Source: Monarcha castaneiventris obscurior | Lineage: Eukaryota; Chordata; Aves; Passeriformes; Monarchidae | Length of the DNA stretch: 64,000 nt | Reading direction: 5' to 3' | Assembly (NCBI GenBank): GCA_026261815.1 | Contig: JAMPIT010000481.1 | Span: forward strand, 3,595,501 to 3,659,500 | In this document: in pieces, positions 37,701 to 48,448 of the stretch | How the letters are laid out: each line of letters opens with the position of its first letter | Numbering within the stretch: position 1 is the first letter of the stretch | The notes under the pieces: model-generated | The model's database searches: none | What the model was told of the DNA's origin: nothing | The model's input: the letters and a program-made list of their open reading frames with translations, nothing else | Translations under genes and position numbers: made by a program

Positions 37701-38717
37701 TACTCCTTAGGCCTAGATGTCCCTAAACCTCACCTTTTGGTGTATCAGATTGTATCTGCACTGAGAAAAAATTTGACATGGTGAGAAGAAGAAATGTTGG
37801 AGCTTTTCTGAATCTAATGAATATATATCAGCAGCTGAGTTTACATGAGCATTGACACTTCTGTTTTCACTGGTGAGGCTGTAATGGTATGGTTAGAGAG
37901 AAGTGTTACAGCTGCAGTGTTTATGTTTTTTCAGTAATTAGATTTTGCTGTTTATTAATGTTTTCCTACATGCAAACAATTTCTTTTTGATATCTTGTAA
38001 ATACCTTCATCTGAAAGCTTGATTTTCTAGAGCTGTGATAACATATCTTCAGATGTTGTTCATGCAAATATTCAGTTCATTAATTGACTCAGAGAAAACC
38101 TAAAAATTTCTGAGCTGTTTCAGAAGGTTTTTCCCCAGAGTTGACATTTGCAAGTATTTATCTATCACTGTCCACTTCTTGCACAATTTGAAGGGGCCTG
38201 TGGGATCCTCAGTGTGGCTTTGCAGATGATGACTTGTGAGGCTGGGGCTGTCAATGATTTGCCGTTGCTAATAATTAAAAATGGATGCATATGATAATTA
38301 AATTTCCACTTAAATAATGCTTAGTTTTCCTCTGATGAGAATACCACACTTAATAACATGACTTGTAATGTAATATTCAGCAGAAGATACATTCATTCCC
38401 CAAGTAAAGTGAAAGATATTGGCAGTGCTTTCTCCACTAAATTAAACTGCATACTTGTTAAATTTATTGAAATCTTTACTTGTCTTTCTGGTTAATCATC
38501 CCAGTATTTAATTTTTTTTTTCAAAGTTGCCCTGAAATCATTCCAAGATGACTCTACTGTGAAAAATGAGCATTGTGCCAGTGAGATTGTTCCTGTTTTA
38601 GATGGGACAGAAACAGCAGCTCCGAGGGAACACAAAACAGAAGCAACTCATGAAATGGATTCTCAACATGATGGGCAAATAATGCACAAACAGTCTGGTC
38701 TTCCTTGTTCTCAGTAG
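28558..38717 (+). CDS. CTCFL: CTCF-like zinc-finger protein (BORIS), nine exons, fingers 9-11 not complete
   Basis: CTCFL is the germline paralog of the insulator protein CTCF and binds overlapping DNA sites. Coding exons are 28558-28716, 29707-29959, 31552-31725, 32406-32539, 34152-34272, 35527-35676, 36341-36501, 37295-37415 and 38527-38717. All splice sites are GT-AG, phases match at every junction, and the sum is 1464 bases, about 487 residues (human BORIS is 663). Eight complete C2H2 fingers occupy about residues 146-367, each aligning with CTCF fingers 1-8 including the [21 protein letters not shown] and [10 protein letters not shown] signatures. Finger 9 stops after its cysteines at Q384, and the next exon resumes with the end of finger 11 (HAENC). 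The missing piece equals one phase-0 exon. PCK1 as divergent neighbour supports CTCFL rather than CTCF. The N- and C-terminal tails are divergent. The open frame and intact splice sites argue for a working gene. Confidence 0.88.
28896..28950 (-). mobile_element. CR1 LINE 3'-end fragment
   Basis: AGAATATTCTGAGTTGGAAG followed by AGACCC and ATCGAG is the reverse-complement signature of the avian CR1 3' terminus. It is a short 5'-truncated copy in CTCFL intron 1. Confidence 0.55.
29707..29959 (+). CDS. CTCFL: CTCFL exon 2
   Basis: This exon encodes about residues 54-137, an acidic serine- and glutamate-rich linker without a known domain, as in the BORIS N-terminal region. It starts after acceptor TTTTTTTAAATAG and ends AAA G|GTAAAA in phase 1. 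Its 84 codons are open in the one frame that joins to both neighbours. Confidence 0.78.
31552..31725 (+). CDS. CTCFL: CTCFL exon 3: zinc fingers 1 and 2
   Basis: Finger 1 is C146-x2-C149-x12-H162-x3-H166. Finger 2 is C174-x2-C177-x12-H190-x3-H194 with [16 protein letters not shown], nearly the CTCF/BORIS finger 2. The acceptor is a tandem NAGNAG (CAGCAG) at 31549-31554; starting at 31555 instead removes one codon. The donor is GTACCT. Confidence 0.9.
32055..32283 (+). mobile_element. CR1 LINE, 5'-truncated 3' end
   Basis: The translated relic reads [17 protein letters not shown] followed by a W-rich tail, the C-terminal end of CR1 ORF2. The terminal sequence AAGGTCCCTTCCAACCC and CATTCTATGATT is the avian CR1 3' end. 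It lies sense in CTCFL intron 3, 122 bases before exon 4. Confidence 0.88.
32406..32539 (+). CDS. CTCFL: CTCFL exon 4: finger 3 and start of finger 4
   Basis: Finger 3 is C202/C205/H218/H223 with [16 protein letters not shown]. Finger 4 begins with C231/C234. CTCF has VTSGEL at the same DNA-contacting helix, so S to R is a change to note. The acceptor is TTCTTGCAG and the donor GTAAGT, in phase 0. Confidence 0.92.
34152..34272 (+). CDS. CTCFL: CTCFL exon 5: end of finger 4 and finger 5
   Basis: The exon opens [16 protein letters not shown], completing finger 4 (H247, H251). It then encodes finger 5, C259/C262/H275/H279, with [16 protein letters not shown]. The acceptor is TTTTATCTGAG and the donor GTAGGA. 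Confidence 0.92.
35527..35676 (+). CDS. CTCFL: CTCFL exon 6: finger 6 and start of finger 7
   Basis: Finger 6 is C287/C290/H303/H308 with [19 protein letters not shown], identical in pattern to CTCF and BORIS. Finger 7 begins [14 protein letters not shown]. The acceptor is CATTTTAATAG and the donor GTGAGT. Confidence 0.93.
36341..36501 (+). CDS. CTCFL: CTCFL exon 7: end of finger 7, finger 8, first half of finger 9
   Basis: The exon encodes GVHLRNLHS (finger 7 histidines H333, H338), then finger 8 C347/C350/H363/H367 with [19 protein letters not shown]. It ends [12 protein letters not shown], only the cysteine half of finger 9. The donor is CAG|GTATTT at phase 0. In CTCF and human BORIS the next exon completes finger 9; here it is not found. 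Confidence 0.92.
37295..37415 (+). CDS. CTCFL: CTCFL exon 8: end of finger 11 and basic linker
   Basis: It starts at phase 0 with [13 protein letters not shown], which aligns with the finger 11 end NTMARHADNCAG of CTCF and the matching BORIS segment. A lysine-rich tail (RKGSKGKNK) follows, as in the BORIS C-terminus. The acceptor is CATTATGCTGACAG and the donor GTAATC. Confidence 0.82.
38527..38717 (+). CDS. CTCFL: CTCFL exon 9: C-terminal tail and stop
   Basis: The frame from exon 8 stays open for 62 full codons to TAG at 38715-38717, after acceptor TTTTTTTTTCAAAG. The tail is acidic and polar with no recognisable domain, and no CTCF-type RGRPPG motif is seen. Confidence 0.75.
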
Positions 38718-39537
38718 TTGTAACTGAGCAGTTCCAAGTGTGGAGCTACCTTCAGTTAGAAAGGTAGAAAAGGTGCTGGTTGGAAGTTGTTGAAACCCTT
38801 CTGTGTTTGTGTTTCTTCCTGCTGCAGTTTCTACTGTGTAGCCTAAAGTGTGAAAGTTAGAGGGGACCTTCAGCTGGTTTCTTACATACATGTAATAACA
38901 GGATGGGGAAAACCAGCTCATTTCAGAGTCGTTTATTAAAGAATATATAGGTTTTTTCACCTTGCATTTGGTTTTTTCCAGCTTTACTCACAAAATCACA
39001 GACTGATCTGAGGCAAATTTATCCCTCAGTATCACTGAGAGCTGCCTGAATTTCAGTGTTTTTCAGTGTTTATACTTTGCTGAGGTGAGCATGTGAAAGG
39101 CAATGATTTTTTTAATGCAAGAAAACATTTACTAAATCTCCTTTCTGCAAACACTTTCGTTTCTAACAGAATTCATGATGCAATAGAATGCATGACGCAA
39201 TTTTCTGAAAAAGCACCGTTTTTTATGCCTCATACTACTGGTAATTAGAAGCTAATCTTTTGTGTGAGTTTTTATCAGCTCAGTTAGCTGGGCAGACAGA
39301 GCTGCATGACAAAAATGAAGCAGGAACAGGGTGTCAGAAAAGTGTGGATGAACCCCACATTCTGGGAATGCAGAACCTTCTGTGACCTTAAGCTGACTCT
39401 TTTTTGAATGCAGGTGGGATCTCTTCTCTTTGTCCCTCCTTTAAACGGCCTTGCAAGTGTTCCCATGGAAGTTTGTGATCCTCAGTTTAGCACCAGGTCC
39501 AAACCACACCCACGACTTTGATTTTAATTAGCTCTTC

Positions 39538-39543
39538 AATAAA
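39538..39543 (+). terminator. CTCFL: CTCFL poly(A) signal AATAAA
   Basis: This is the first canonical AATAAA after the CTCFL stop and gives a 3' UTR of about 840 bases. No earlier AATAAA was seen between 38718 and 39537. Confidence 0.55.
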
Positions 39544-39569
39544 GCACAATTGCATTATTTAGGAAAGTT

Positions 39570-41735
39570 CATGTTTATAGTAGACTTAAAAATCAAAAAA
39601 AATTAACTTGTCAAATGCAATTCTCTGACTTTCCTTAGGTTATAAGAGCTACTGGGTTTAACTCTTAATAGAGTCATTACAGTAAGTACTATTAATTTTT
39701 ATGATTCATTACAATGATCACAATTGCCATTTCTGCACTGCTCACACTTTTTTTTTTATCATTTATAATTAATACTTGGAAGTCTGCTCATAAAATCTTA
39801 AATACTTTTAAAATATTCATCTTTAATGCTGGTATTCTTATGTTACATTTCATTTTAAGTAAGCACCAGCATAACTAACAAATATTAATAATATTAGGAC
39901 ATGTAACAAGTCAATTTAATTGAAGTGCCAATCCCTCATCCCAATTTCAAGGGTAACATCTGTGTTTAGTTTTGTTATGGAATTTGACTGGTATTAAAAT
40001 GGTTTGGGCTTGCATGTTGGGCAAGCTGTGGTTGCTGGTTCTGCTGATGTGGTCAGGGGCAGGGAATTCCTGTGCTGTGCACTCCAGGTGAGCTGAAATC
40101 TGACAGCAACTGCAACTTTTCACTTTCTTTACTTTGAATAGCCTGTTAAAAATGAAACTTTTAGTTAGTTTATTAAAAGAACAGCTTTATCTTGCAATTG
40201 GTGGTATCTACATGCCTGTTGTGGGATAACTTCTTTAATTGAGCTGCTGTTGTGTGACCCAAACCAGTGCCAGGAGCTTTAGCTGCCACGCAGTGTCCCA
40301 GCATCTCCGTGCTCACGGTGAGCAGGTAAGGAAGGATGTTGGTATTAGCAGGAGATAATTGCTGTTTTACAGCAAATAATCCCATTTATAGAGACCAATC
40401 CAAAGGCCTCGTTGAGACCTTCATCAATCATCTCACTCATGAACAGGAATTACCAGTTTGGTAACAGAATTTTTGTCCAGTTTTGTAGCAAACCTCAGAA
40501 GTCAGAGGGCTTGAATTCATCGAAATTCCTCATTGGTTTTGTCTCCATTACAGAGCTGTTACTTGAGTGTTTATAAATGTTCATATTTATTGGTTTGTGT
40601 CTGTTTTCATACTGGTAAAATTTCTGTAAGTTCATTTGTTCTTCCTAATGACAGGACTTAAGAATACTTTTGTTCATGATAATTGCTTAAATAATATTGT
40701 TAACGTTATTCTTGCTGTGCTGTTTCCATTTGTGTTATAAATTCTAAGCAGCAGATCTCTTTGTTAAAATTAATTTTAGAAGTTGTTTAAATTCCTTGAT
40801 CAATTTGCTGAATATATATTGTTCATTTGAATTGTTAATAACAAAGCTGACTCATTCTGTGCTGACATCTAAAAATCAGACTACATAAAGTGGAATGTGA
40901 ATGTAGTAATAAAAGATATTTTTGTCTCTGAACTTTCAAATTATTATTTCAGTAGTTAGAAGCTAAAATGTGTCATTTTGGAAATCAAGAAAGAATGCTT
41001 TGACCTCCTCAGGAGCCATTCCTAGTGGCCCAGTGCTTTTTAACAGTACTGATTGTTCTTCATGATTAAGAATTTGCATAACTTTGCAAATGCAAATATT
41101 TGCATCACTATTCTGATTTCTATTTTACAAAGATAATTTAATTTCATTGTATTACTCACATACTTTAAACCAGTAGGTATGTATTAATATCTTTTAAAGC
41201 AATACATATTCTGAAGAGATGCCAAATTTAAAATATTTTAATTTACTAATTGTGGAGGAGTTGTTAAATATACAGGAATTATTCATGTCTGAAACAGATA
41301 ATGCTGGAGTGTTCTGTAGCATTATGTAACAGTGTTCTGAGATAATTCAGTTATTTGGGAAAGAAGAGGAAACTTGCATTCTGAGTTTCCTCTGCTAGCT
41401 GAACTTGTCTATGCTTTAAATAATTAATGTGTGAGGAAATTTAGTTTTGCACAGACCCAGCAGATAAAAAGCAGAGAAAGAGTTAAAACAGGCCTTTGGA
41501 TACATTTTTGTACTGTTTATGCTCTGTAATAAAGGAGACTTGACACAGGAGTAGCTTCAGTGCCGCTGCAATGTGACGTGTGACGTTGTGGATGTGATGT
41601 GTCAATTGGAATGAGTTGAATTCTGACATTGGGAAGAATCGATCTCAAAAGAATCCCGGGCTTTGCCCAGGGGATGAGAAGAGCCGAGACTGGAAGTTGG
41701 CTCTGGTGTTCCTGCGGGGAGAGTTCATGGGCAGT
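39570..41735. other. AT-rich intergenic DNA, nothing recognised
   Basis: There is no coding exon, RNA gene or mobile element that I can support. The stretch is AT-rich until an abrupt rise in GC at the minisatellite. Confidence 0.55.
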
Positions 41736-41736
41736 G

Positions 41737-42180
41737 GTCATTCCTGGCCGTGGTCATTCCCGGTGCCCATCCCGGAGCGGTCACTCCTGCCGTGGTCATT
41801 CCCGGTGCCCATCCCGGAGCGGTCACTCCTGCCGTGGTCATTCCCGGTGCCCATCCCGGAGCGGTCACTCCTGCCGTGGTCATTCCCGGTGCCCATCCCG
41901 GAGCGGTCACTCCTGGCCGTGGTCATTCCCGGTGCCCATCCCGGAGCGGTCACTCCTGCCGTGGTCATTCCCGGTGCCGATCCCGGAGCGGTCACTCCTG
42001 CCGTGGTCATTCCCGGTGCCCATCCCGGAGCGGTCACTCCTGCCGTGGTCATTCCCGGTGCTGCTCCCGGAGCGGTCACTCCTGCCGTGGTCATTCCCGG
42101 TGCCCATCCCGGAGCGGTCATTCCCGGTGCCTATCCCGGAGCGCTCATTCCCGGTGCCCATCCCGGAGCGTTCATTCGCG
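41737..42180. repeat. GC-rich minisatellite, 42-bp unit
   Basis: Full units begin at about 41749, 41791, 41833, 41875, 41918, 41960, 42002, 42044 and 42086, each built around TGGTCATTCCCGGTGCCCAT and CCGGAGCGGTCACTCC. About three shortened units of 27-30 bp follow. One unit has an extra G, so its period is 43. Because 42 is a multiple of three, several frames stay open for 195-261 codons (a 14-residue repeat such as VIPGAHPGAVTPAV). These are not genes. Confidence 0.95.
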
Positions 42181-42186
42181 GCGCTG

Positions 42187-42200
42187 CCCGCAGGTGGCAG
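42187..42200 (+). promoter_or_regulatory. CTCF-type binding motif
   Basis: CCCGCAGGTGGCAG matches 13 of 14 positions of the CTCF core consensus CCASYAGRKGGCRS. It directly follows the minisatellite and lies about 3.5 kb past the CTCFL stop. Occupancy is inferred only. Confidence 0.55.
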
Positions 42201-42404
42201 CACGGGGCCGCGGCCGTGGGAGCTCAAGGGAAGCCGCTCCCAGCTGCTGGAATTGCTGCCTCAGTTTCCCTCGGCCCGTCCCTCCATGGCTTTGGCCATG
42301 TCCAGGCGATGTAAAAAGAGCTGTTCCTTTCCCTTAGAAGGTTACAAAGTGTTGTCACCCCAAGCAGGAGAGAGGATGGGGAGTGCACTGCTGTCCTCTG
42401 CTTC

Positions 42405-42513
42405 GATGGGATAGGATGGGATGGGATGGGTTGGGATGGGATGGGATGGGATGGGATGGGATGGGATGGGATGGGATGGGATGGGATGGGATGGGATGGG
42501 ATGGGATGGGATG
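42405..42513. repeat. Pentanucleotide microsatellite (ATGGG)n
   Basis: About 22 nearly perfect copies of ATGGG, with small interruptions (ATAGG, GTTGGG) near the left end. Open frames across it are artefacts of the repeat. Confidence 0.97.
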
Positions 42514-42519
42514 AGGCTG

Positions 42520-45246
42520 CCTTGTTGTGCCTGGAATGGGACTTTTCTCCCGATGGGGCTGGTCCCTCCACGTTCTCTGACTGTGACACCTCTCCAGCCC
42601 TGCACGTGCCTTTGCTGTGTTCCTGTTTTCCTTTGGCTGGGTTGGCTCCATGGAAGGTGAGGTTGGTCCCACCAGTGCAAGGCAGGTGCCAGGAGTCTGC
42701 ACTAGGGCGTGTTAATATATTTTGTGTTGCTGATAAATCTTTTTAACGTATCAGGAAAGTTACTGTTTGTTGGTAATTTAAGCATCCGATCTAAGAAATC
42801 TTTACTCAAAGAGATTTTAGGGCTTTCACAAGCAACAGATTGGTTAGGTAAATTTTAAAGTAAGTCCTTTAAGGTGAGGTGAGGTGGACACAGGCCATGA
42901 GGATTGTGCTGTCCTTTTGATAAAGGAAGAGCTTGTCAAACCCAGTAGATTTCTTTTATATGTTCTCCAAGTTAAGTGTTGACACAACAGTGTGGAAATG
43001 GTGTCACCACAAGGACTAGGACTTCTCATACTGTGCTGCAACATTTTACCATGAGATGGTCTTTAGTCACTGTCTAAGCATTATTCTTGTAGAACATATG
43101 AGGAAATGGTGGATTTCCAGCTGATTTCCATTTTTGTGACTGTTCCAAGAAATTTTCTTGAATTGTCATCTTAACGTTCCTGCCATCCTCTCCTTTGTAT
43201 CCAAACTAGTCTCTTTCCTGTCTTTCAAATCATTTTGCTGACTGCTGAGTCTGGATCGAGGAAACATGTCTGCTGTCTGTCGGCACATTCCTGAAGATCT
43301 TTGCCATGATAACTTTTTTGTTAGTTACATGAGTTTGGTTATTGAACAATCTCACAACTATACTGCTAAGATAACTGAGGAGAAATTAACAGATGGGAGT
43401 GTAATTGTTGTTGTTGTGAGGAAGCCTCTCTGTCTCTCAGCCACAGTGGTGTTGTCTCCATTGTACAGATGAGAAAGATGACACAGAACAAAATGAATCT
43501 CTGATTTAACTCTCTTGCCTTCAGGAGCAGTGAAACCCACTGATGATACAGTGTGCTGTGCTTATTACTACTTCAGTCTCACTGAACCAGAAATAGAAAC
43601 CTGGGGTGCTGCAGCATGTGATGATTAAGTTACATTAGCAGAAGGTGGTGAGCAAATAGGCAAGGATCTAAAGACATAAAGCTAGTGCTGTTAATCACTG
43701 CCAGAGACATTAAAATCAGAATATTAAAGCTGAAATAACATTTATAACTTCTTAAAGGTCAGTGCTTAAGCTGATAGGAAGGCACTGTGGCAGCATGACT
43801 AACAGCCATGGGCACGAGTGGTGTGCAGCATCTTGGAAGGAGCAGACACAGGGTTTCATCTGGTGCTAACTGGAAGGGCCAAAAAAGAGACACAGACTCC
43901 GTAGTCTTCAGGCCTTTCTAAAGAAGGAACAGTGAAATGAAAAACACTTTCCTTTGCTGCAAACAGAGGCCCCTTTTGCTGTGTTTCTCTGAATGCAAGC
44001 TCACTCCCTGCAGTCCCTAATGGGTGACTGAATTATGGCTGACAGGTTATGTATGGCTCTAGCAGTAACTTCCACTCAGTTTAATATCTCAGTTTTGTTT
44101 TGTTTAAGAAGCTGGATGTGCATTTGAAAGCAATTTGCATTAATACAGTATGTCTTCAGGCAAACATCATCCCCTGTTTTAAACAGCTTTTGAACTTTTA
44201 AACAGCCCAGCTATTGTTTGAAGTCAGGCACAGAAACAGCTGGACTCTGTCTGGCGTTAGGGCTGTGAGCGTTGCAAAATGGGAAAGCATTTTTGGACAG
44301 TTTTGGTTCAATCTGTTTTCACTTTGAATTGGCACTTGATAATGAATTTAGTTTCGATCTCCATCAGTAGTTGACTGAGTTGCCTCTCTAAATTATTTTA
44401 TTTTTAGCTTTTGAGGTTAAGGTTTTTTTCCCAGATTGACTATTACTGGTTCTATCCCTGCCCTGTCCACATAACAACATTTGCAGCTAATGGGAGGAAT
44501 GCAAAGGAGTGATACTGCTGATTGCTTTGGTAAGAAAGAGCCCTGCTTTTATTACCAACTCATTAAATGGTAGGTAGCAGCTAATGGTGATTATAATTAC
44601 GCCTGGAACTGCCATCCTTTTTCTGGAAGAGCTGTAAGCTCAGAGAACTAAGCTAAAGTCTCTTTAAGGCAAAGGTGATTTTTCCTTTTGTTACAGGAAC
44701 TGATCAGCTGTTTCACTGCAAAGTGAAAGTTGTAAAGCTGTTTATAGTTGGTATTTGCCAATCCCATTTAAAATGTCCTGCTGCTTGAATGGAGTTGTTT
44801 ATCTCTTCATCATTTAGCTTTACTGACTGTGAATTGAAATTGTTTAATTTTACATGAGCTGTACCCTCCAGGCCGTGCCCTCTGACAAAACTTTTGCAGG
44901 AGTTTTGCTTCAGTAAAAATTGTGGGATAAAAAATGTTGTAATAGCGTTAAGCTAAGACTGTGCTCCATCTTTGCAGAGGTGTAAGTTCATAGTAAATTC
45001 AGTTAGTTCAGTGAATTCATTCTAGTTAGATGCAAAGTGAGAGAGCCGCCTCTTCTTTTGGGGCAAAATTCCAAAGAGTGATGCACAACCAACAAACCCC
45101 ACCTTCCAAGATTAGGCAATTCACCTGTACTTTGGATACAAAGTGATGTTTCTGTTTTCCCTGCAGTGCCTCTGAGGGATGCAGGAGTGCCCAGGGTGCT
45201 GCTGTCCATCCTGCCAGGGAGGGAGCTGCGGGTCCTGCCAGGGCAA
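42520..45246. other. Intergenic DNA, nothing recognised
   Basis: No exon-like frame with splice signals, RNA gene or repeat family that I recognise. Confidence 0.5.
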
Positions 45247-45685
45247 TGATGCCTTCTGCAGCCACCTAGAAGCAGAGACTAGACAAGGGTAAGGGAATAA
45301 AGGTCAGTGTTTATTTGAAGGGCCTTTAAGGTACCCCCTGGGGAGCCAGAGGCTGCTTCCATAAAAGGGACCCCAAGATGGACCCCAGGTCACGAGTTCT
45401 TCACACCTTTATAGGTTTGGTTCATTTGCATACCACAGTTAATTCTCCAATTAAAGCCCCAGTTCAATGATGTAATTCCCCTCAGCTTGCTCCCCCTTTA
45501 GAGGCTTTGGTTTACACATTTTGGACCTAGAAGAGCCTGGCTGTCCTTGAAGGCAAAGCCTGGAGAGGCTTTGTTATGTCTATCTTGCACGAGAGAGCAG
45601 AAATTCCAGGCTACAAGGAACTGCTGAGTTACACTCTGAGCAGTACAGAAATTGTAAAATATAAAAGTTAAAACCCAAGGCATCA
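45247..45685 (-). mobile_element. Second solo LTR of the same ERV family
   Basis: The element is 439 bp with the same TGATGCCTT and AAGGCATCA ends and the same minus-strand TATAAAG and AATAAA signals as the LTR in PCK1 intron 7. The two copies are roughly 90% identical by eye. No clean target duplication is visible. Instead a near-identical 28/29-bp direct repeat flanks it (45213-45241 and 45712-45739). Confidence 0.87.
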
Positions 45686-45689
45686 TTTC

Positions 45690-48445
45690 CCCCCATCATT
45701 CCCTCCCAGCAGCCAGGAGGGAGCTGCAGGTCCTGCCAGAGCTGCCCCTCTGCAGGCTGTGCTCCGGGGGGTTCCTCCTCTCAGAAGCAGCTGATGAGGG
45801 AGAACAATAAATCTGCTTTCCCCATCTGGTGATGGAGACTGACGGTTCGTAGGGGATGAGTCAAAGGTCACTGATGAGAAGATCCATCCAGATAATTGCT
45901 GTAATTGCACCCTGAGGATGCAGCTCCTCTCGCAGAGCATCGGGCAGTGACTGTTGGTAAATCTATACTTGGCAGTGAACTTCATCCTGGGCTTTAAATC
46001 AAGGAAGTTCCTTCATGAGATATAAATGGAGAAAGTTATTTTGATTTTTTTTTCTTCAATCCAGCCATGTTTTCTCTTGTTGGTAGGTGAATAAGGAAAT
46101 AGTCCCATTCTGAAACAGGGAAGTAATTGTGATTTAAACATAAAATTACCATTTAGTGTTAAATCCTTTGATGAATACACAAGCTGTTGTTACTTCACAA
46201 CAAATATCAATAAGCAGCATGAATGAGTATACATAATTCATAATATTTAACTTGAAAGACTGCATCTTCTTCTTACAGTGATTGATTCATTTTTCTTGAG
46301 TTTGTCCAGTGACTTCATTACAATTTAATACAAAAACCTTTCCTGCTGGAGAGGGAACAGTAACAGAACACAAGCAGCAGCCCTGCCACAAAATTAACTT
46401 TTTTCCCACCCCTTCACAAGGCCCAGAAATCCAAAAGCTTCATGGTTGCACTGATGAGTGAAACTAGGGAAATAACACCATTATCAATCAGTCAGCACTT
46501 AGGACTTTATTATATGAGGAATAAGAAATACTAAACAGGGGTTGTGCTCAGTAAGAAGGAATTGAAAAGGCAGGAATTAACTCAAAGACAACAATCAGAC
46601 TGTGTTTTTTTACCTCAAACTGCTTGAGTGTTGTGTATAACACACAACACTTCCTATTTTAATAGATTGTTTCTTTGCCCATAGGGGAATTTTTTCTTTT
46701 ACCAGAGAGGCCCAAGGGATGGGAAGCAAAATCTTTGCTTGTGCAAGAAGTTGCAGTGTTTGTTTTCTGTCAGAGCTCCACGAAGGATCACGATTACCCA
46801 GGTGAGGAAGATGAGTGAGCATCCAGCATCACACAACCCTGTTTATGAGCAGGCATTTTCATTCCCTCTCGGGCTGTGTGTGCCCTGGATCAGTTTGCTG
46901 TGGTTCCCAGAGGCTGGCAGAGTGAGGAAGTGCAGAGGTAACCCCACGTTGCTCCGAACAAAGGCGGTTCCTCTCCGATGCTCTCTGGGGCTGGTTTGCA
47001 GGTTCAGGCACGTCCCTTCAGACCCACGCTGACACACAGGCAGGGGCAGAAGAACATTTTCTGCAAGGTGCTTTAGTGGTTTTTAACCTGCTGTTATTTC
47101 CTCCTTCCTGGATTTTTCTGTACCGACTCCAAGGCAGTGTGATAGGGAAGAGCCGTCTCTAAATAGGGATAACAACAACGCTTTGCTCTCCTGTTGCAAT
47201 TTGTCCAGTCAGGTTTCTTTTTTATTCAGTGAAATTGCTGGGGTTTTCCACACTGATAAAAACTGTGCTGTTGGAGACATAATGGTTTTACATCGTATAC
47301 CATTCACACGAGTATTGATTTAAACTTGTCCTTACTATTATGAAATACGTAGGTAGCAGCATGGTCTTGTGCCAACACAGGTTAGTACATTGCTAATTAG
47401 ATTAGTACAAATTGTTTCTAGGTTTCAGACTCCACTTAGTCCAGTAGAATATTCATGCAGTCTGTAAAATTGCTTTCTTTGGTGGAAATTCCTTTGAAAT
47501 AACAAATGTGTGGATCAGAATAGTATTTTACGTTTTTTACCTTAGTTCCATAACAACAATAATCTGATATTATGGTCATTTGGTTTATGCCTTTTGCCAT
47601 TTATTCATCAAAACAGAAAGCAGTATTTTGTGCCTACCAGAGATCTTGGTATTTATTTATGATTCATTCAGTTTCTATAATTCAAAGATACTCCTGAAAG
47701 TCTTCCCAAAGCTCTCGCTCGTGGGAAACCAACAAGCTTACACCAAACATATCTGTCGCTACTAAAAGCTATTTGATAAGAGACTTGGGAAAAAATCTGC
47801 TTAAAATACAGCAGAAGAGAACTGCAAAAACCAGAGTTCTTGAGTCAACTGCTGCACAGGAGCTCTGGCAGCTATTTTTGCTGGGAGTGCTTTGGGTGGA
47901 AGACAAACATGGTCAAATTAGCAAAAATGCTGGAAGTTCAGTCAAGGATACTGCCTTAAATAGTTCAACCAGAAAAGGACAAGGCTTTCTTAGGGCAGCC
48001 CCTTCAGAATTCCAGTGGCAGTTGCAATTTCTAATAAGTAAATATCAAATATAGTAATTTTCCCGTGAATTTGTTTTACGAGAGATTATTGGAATGTTTC
48101 GAGGTCAAATTCGGCCCTCCTAACTATGAAATATTCACTAGGAAAAATATATATCTGAGAGTAGACCTTGATTAATATTGTTGTTTTCCTCTTCTAGGTT
48201 ATATTTTTTTGCCATTCATGGCTGTAGGTCACATAGCTGGAGGAGAAAAAGTATGGTAACAAGATGCTAAAATTTAAAGGAATATGTGTTCACTGTTGAC
48301 CTCCTTTTACTGTGCAGGGGTTTTTACTTCTTGCCAAATATCTGCTATTTGACCTCTCTGGGCTATGATAATATTGACCTAAAGAGCACAGCAGATTATC
48401 TTTCAATGTAGGAATAAATTCAATATTTACTCATAAATATTTTTC
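45690..48445. other. Intergenic DNA, nothing recognised
   Basis: Apart from the right-hand copy of the LTR-flanking direct repeat at 45712-45739, I see no gene, RNA or mobile element here. Confidence 0.5.
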
Positions 48446-48448
48446 ATA

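Noticed and set aside
41616..42414. Long open frames of 195-261 codons in several frames on both strands
   Set aside because: They are produced by the 42-bp tandem unit, which is a multiple of three and contains no stop in those frames. The encoded 14-residue repeat is not a known protein.
42224..42746. Open frames rich in SHPIP or WDGMG
   Set aside because: Translations of the ATGGG pentanucleotide array.
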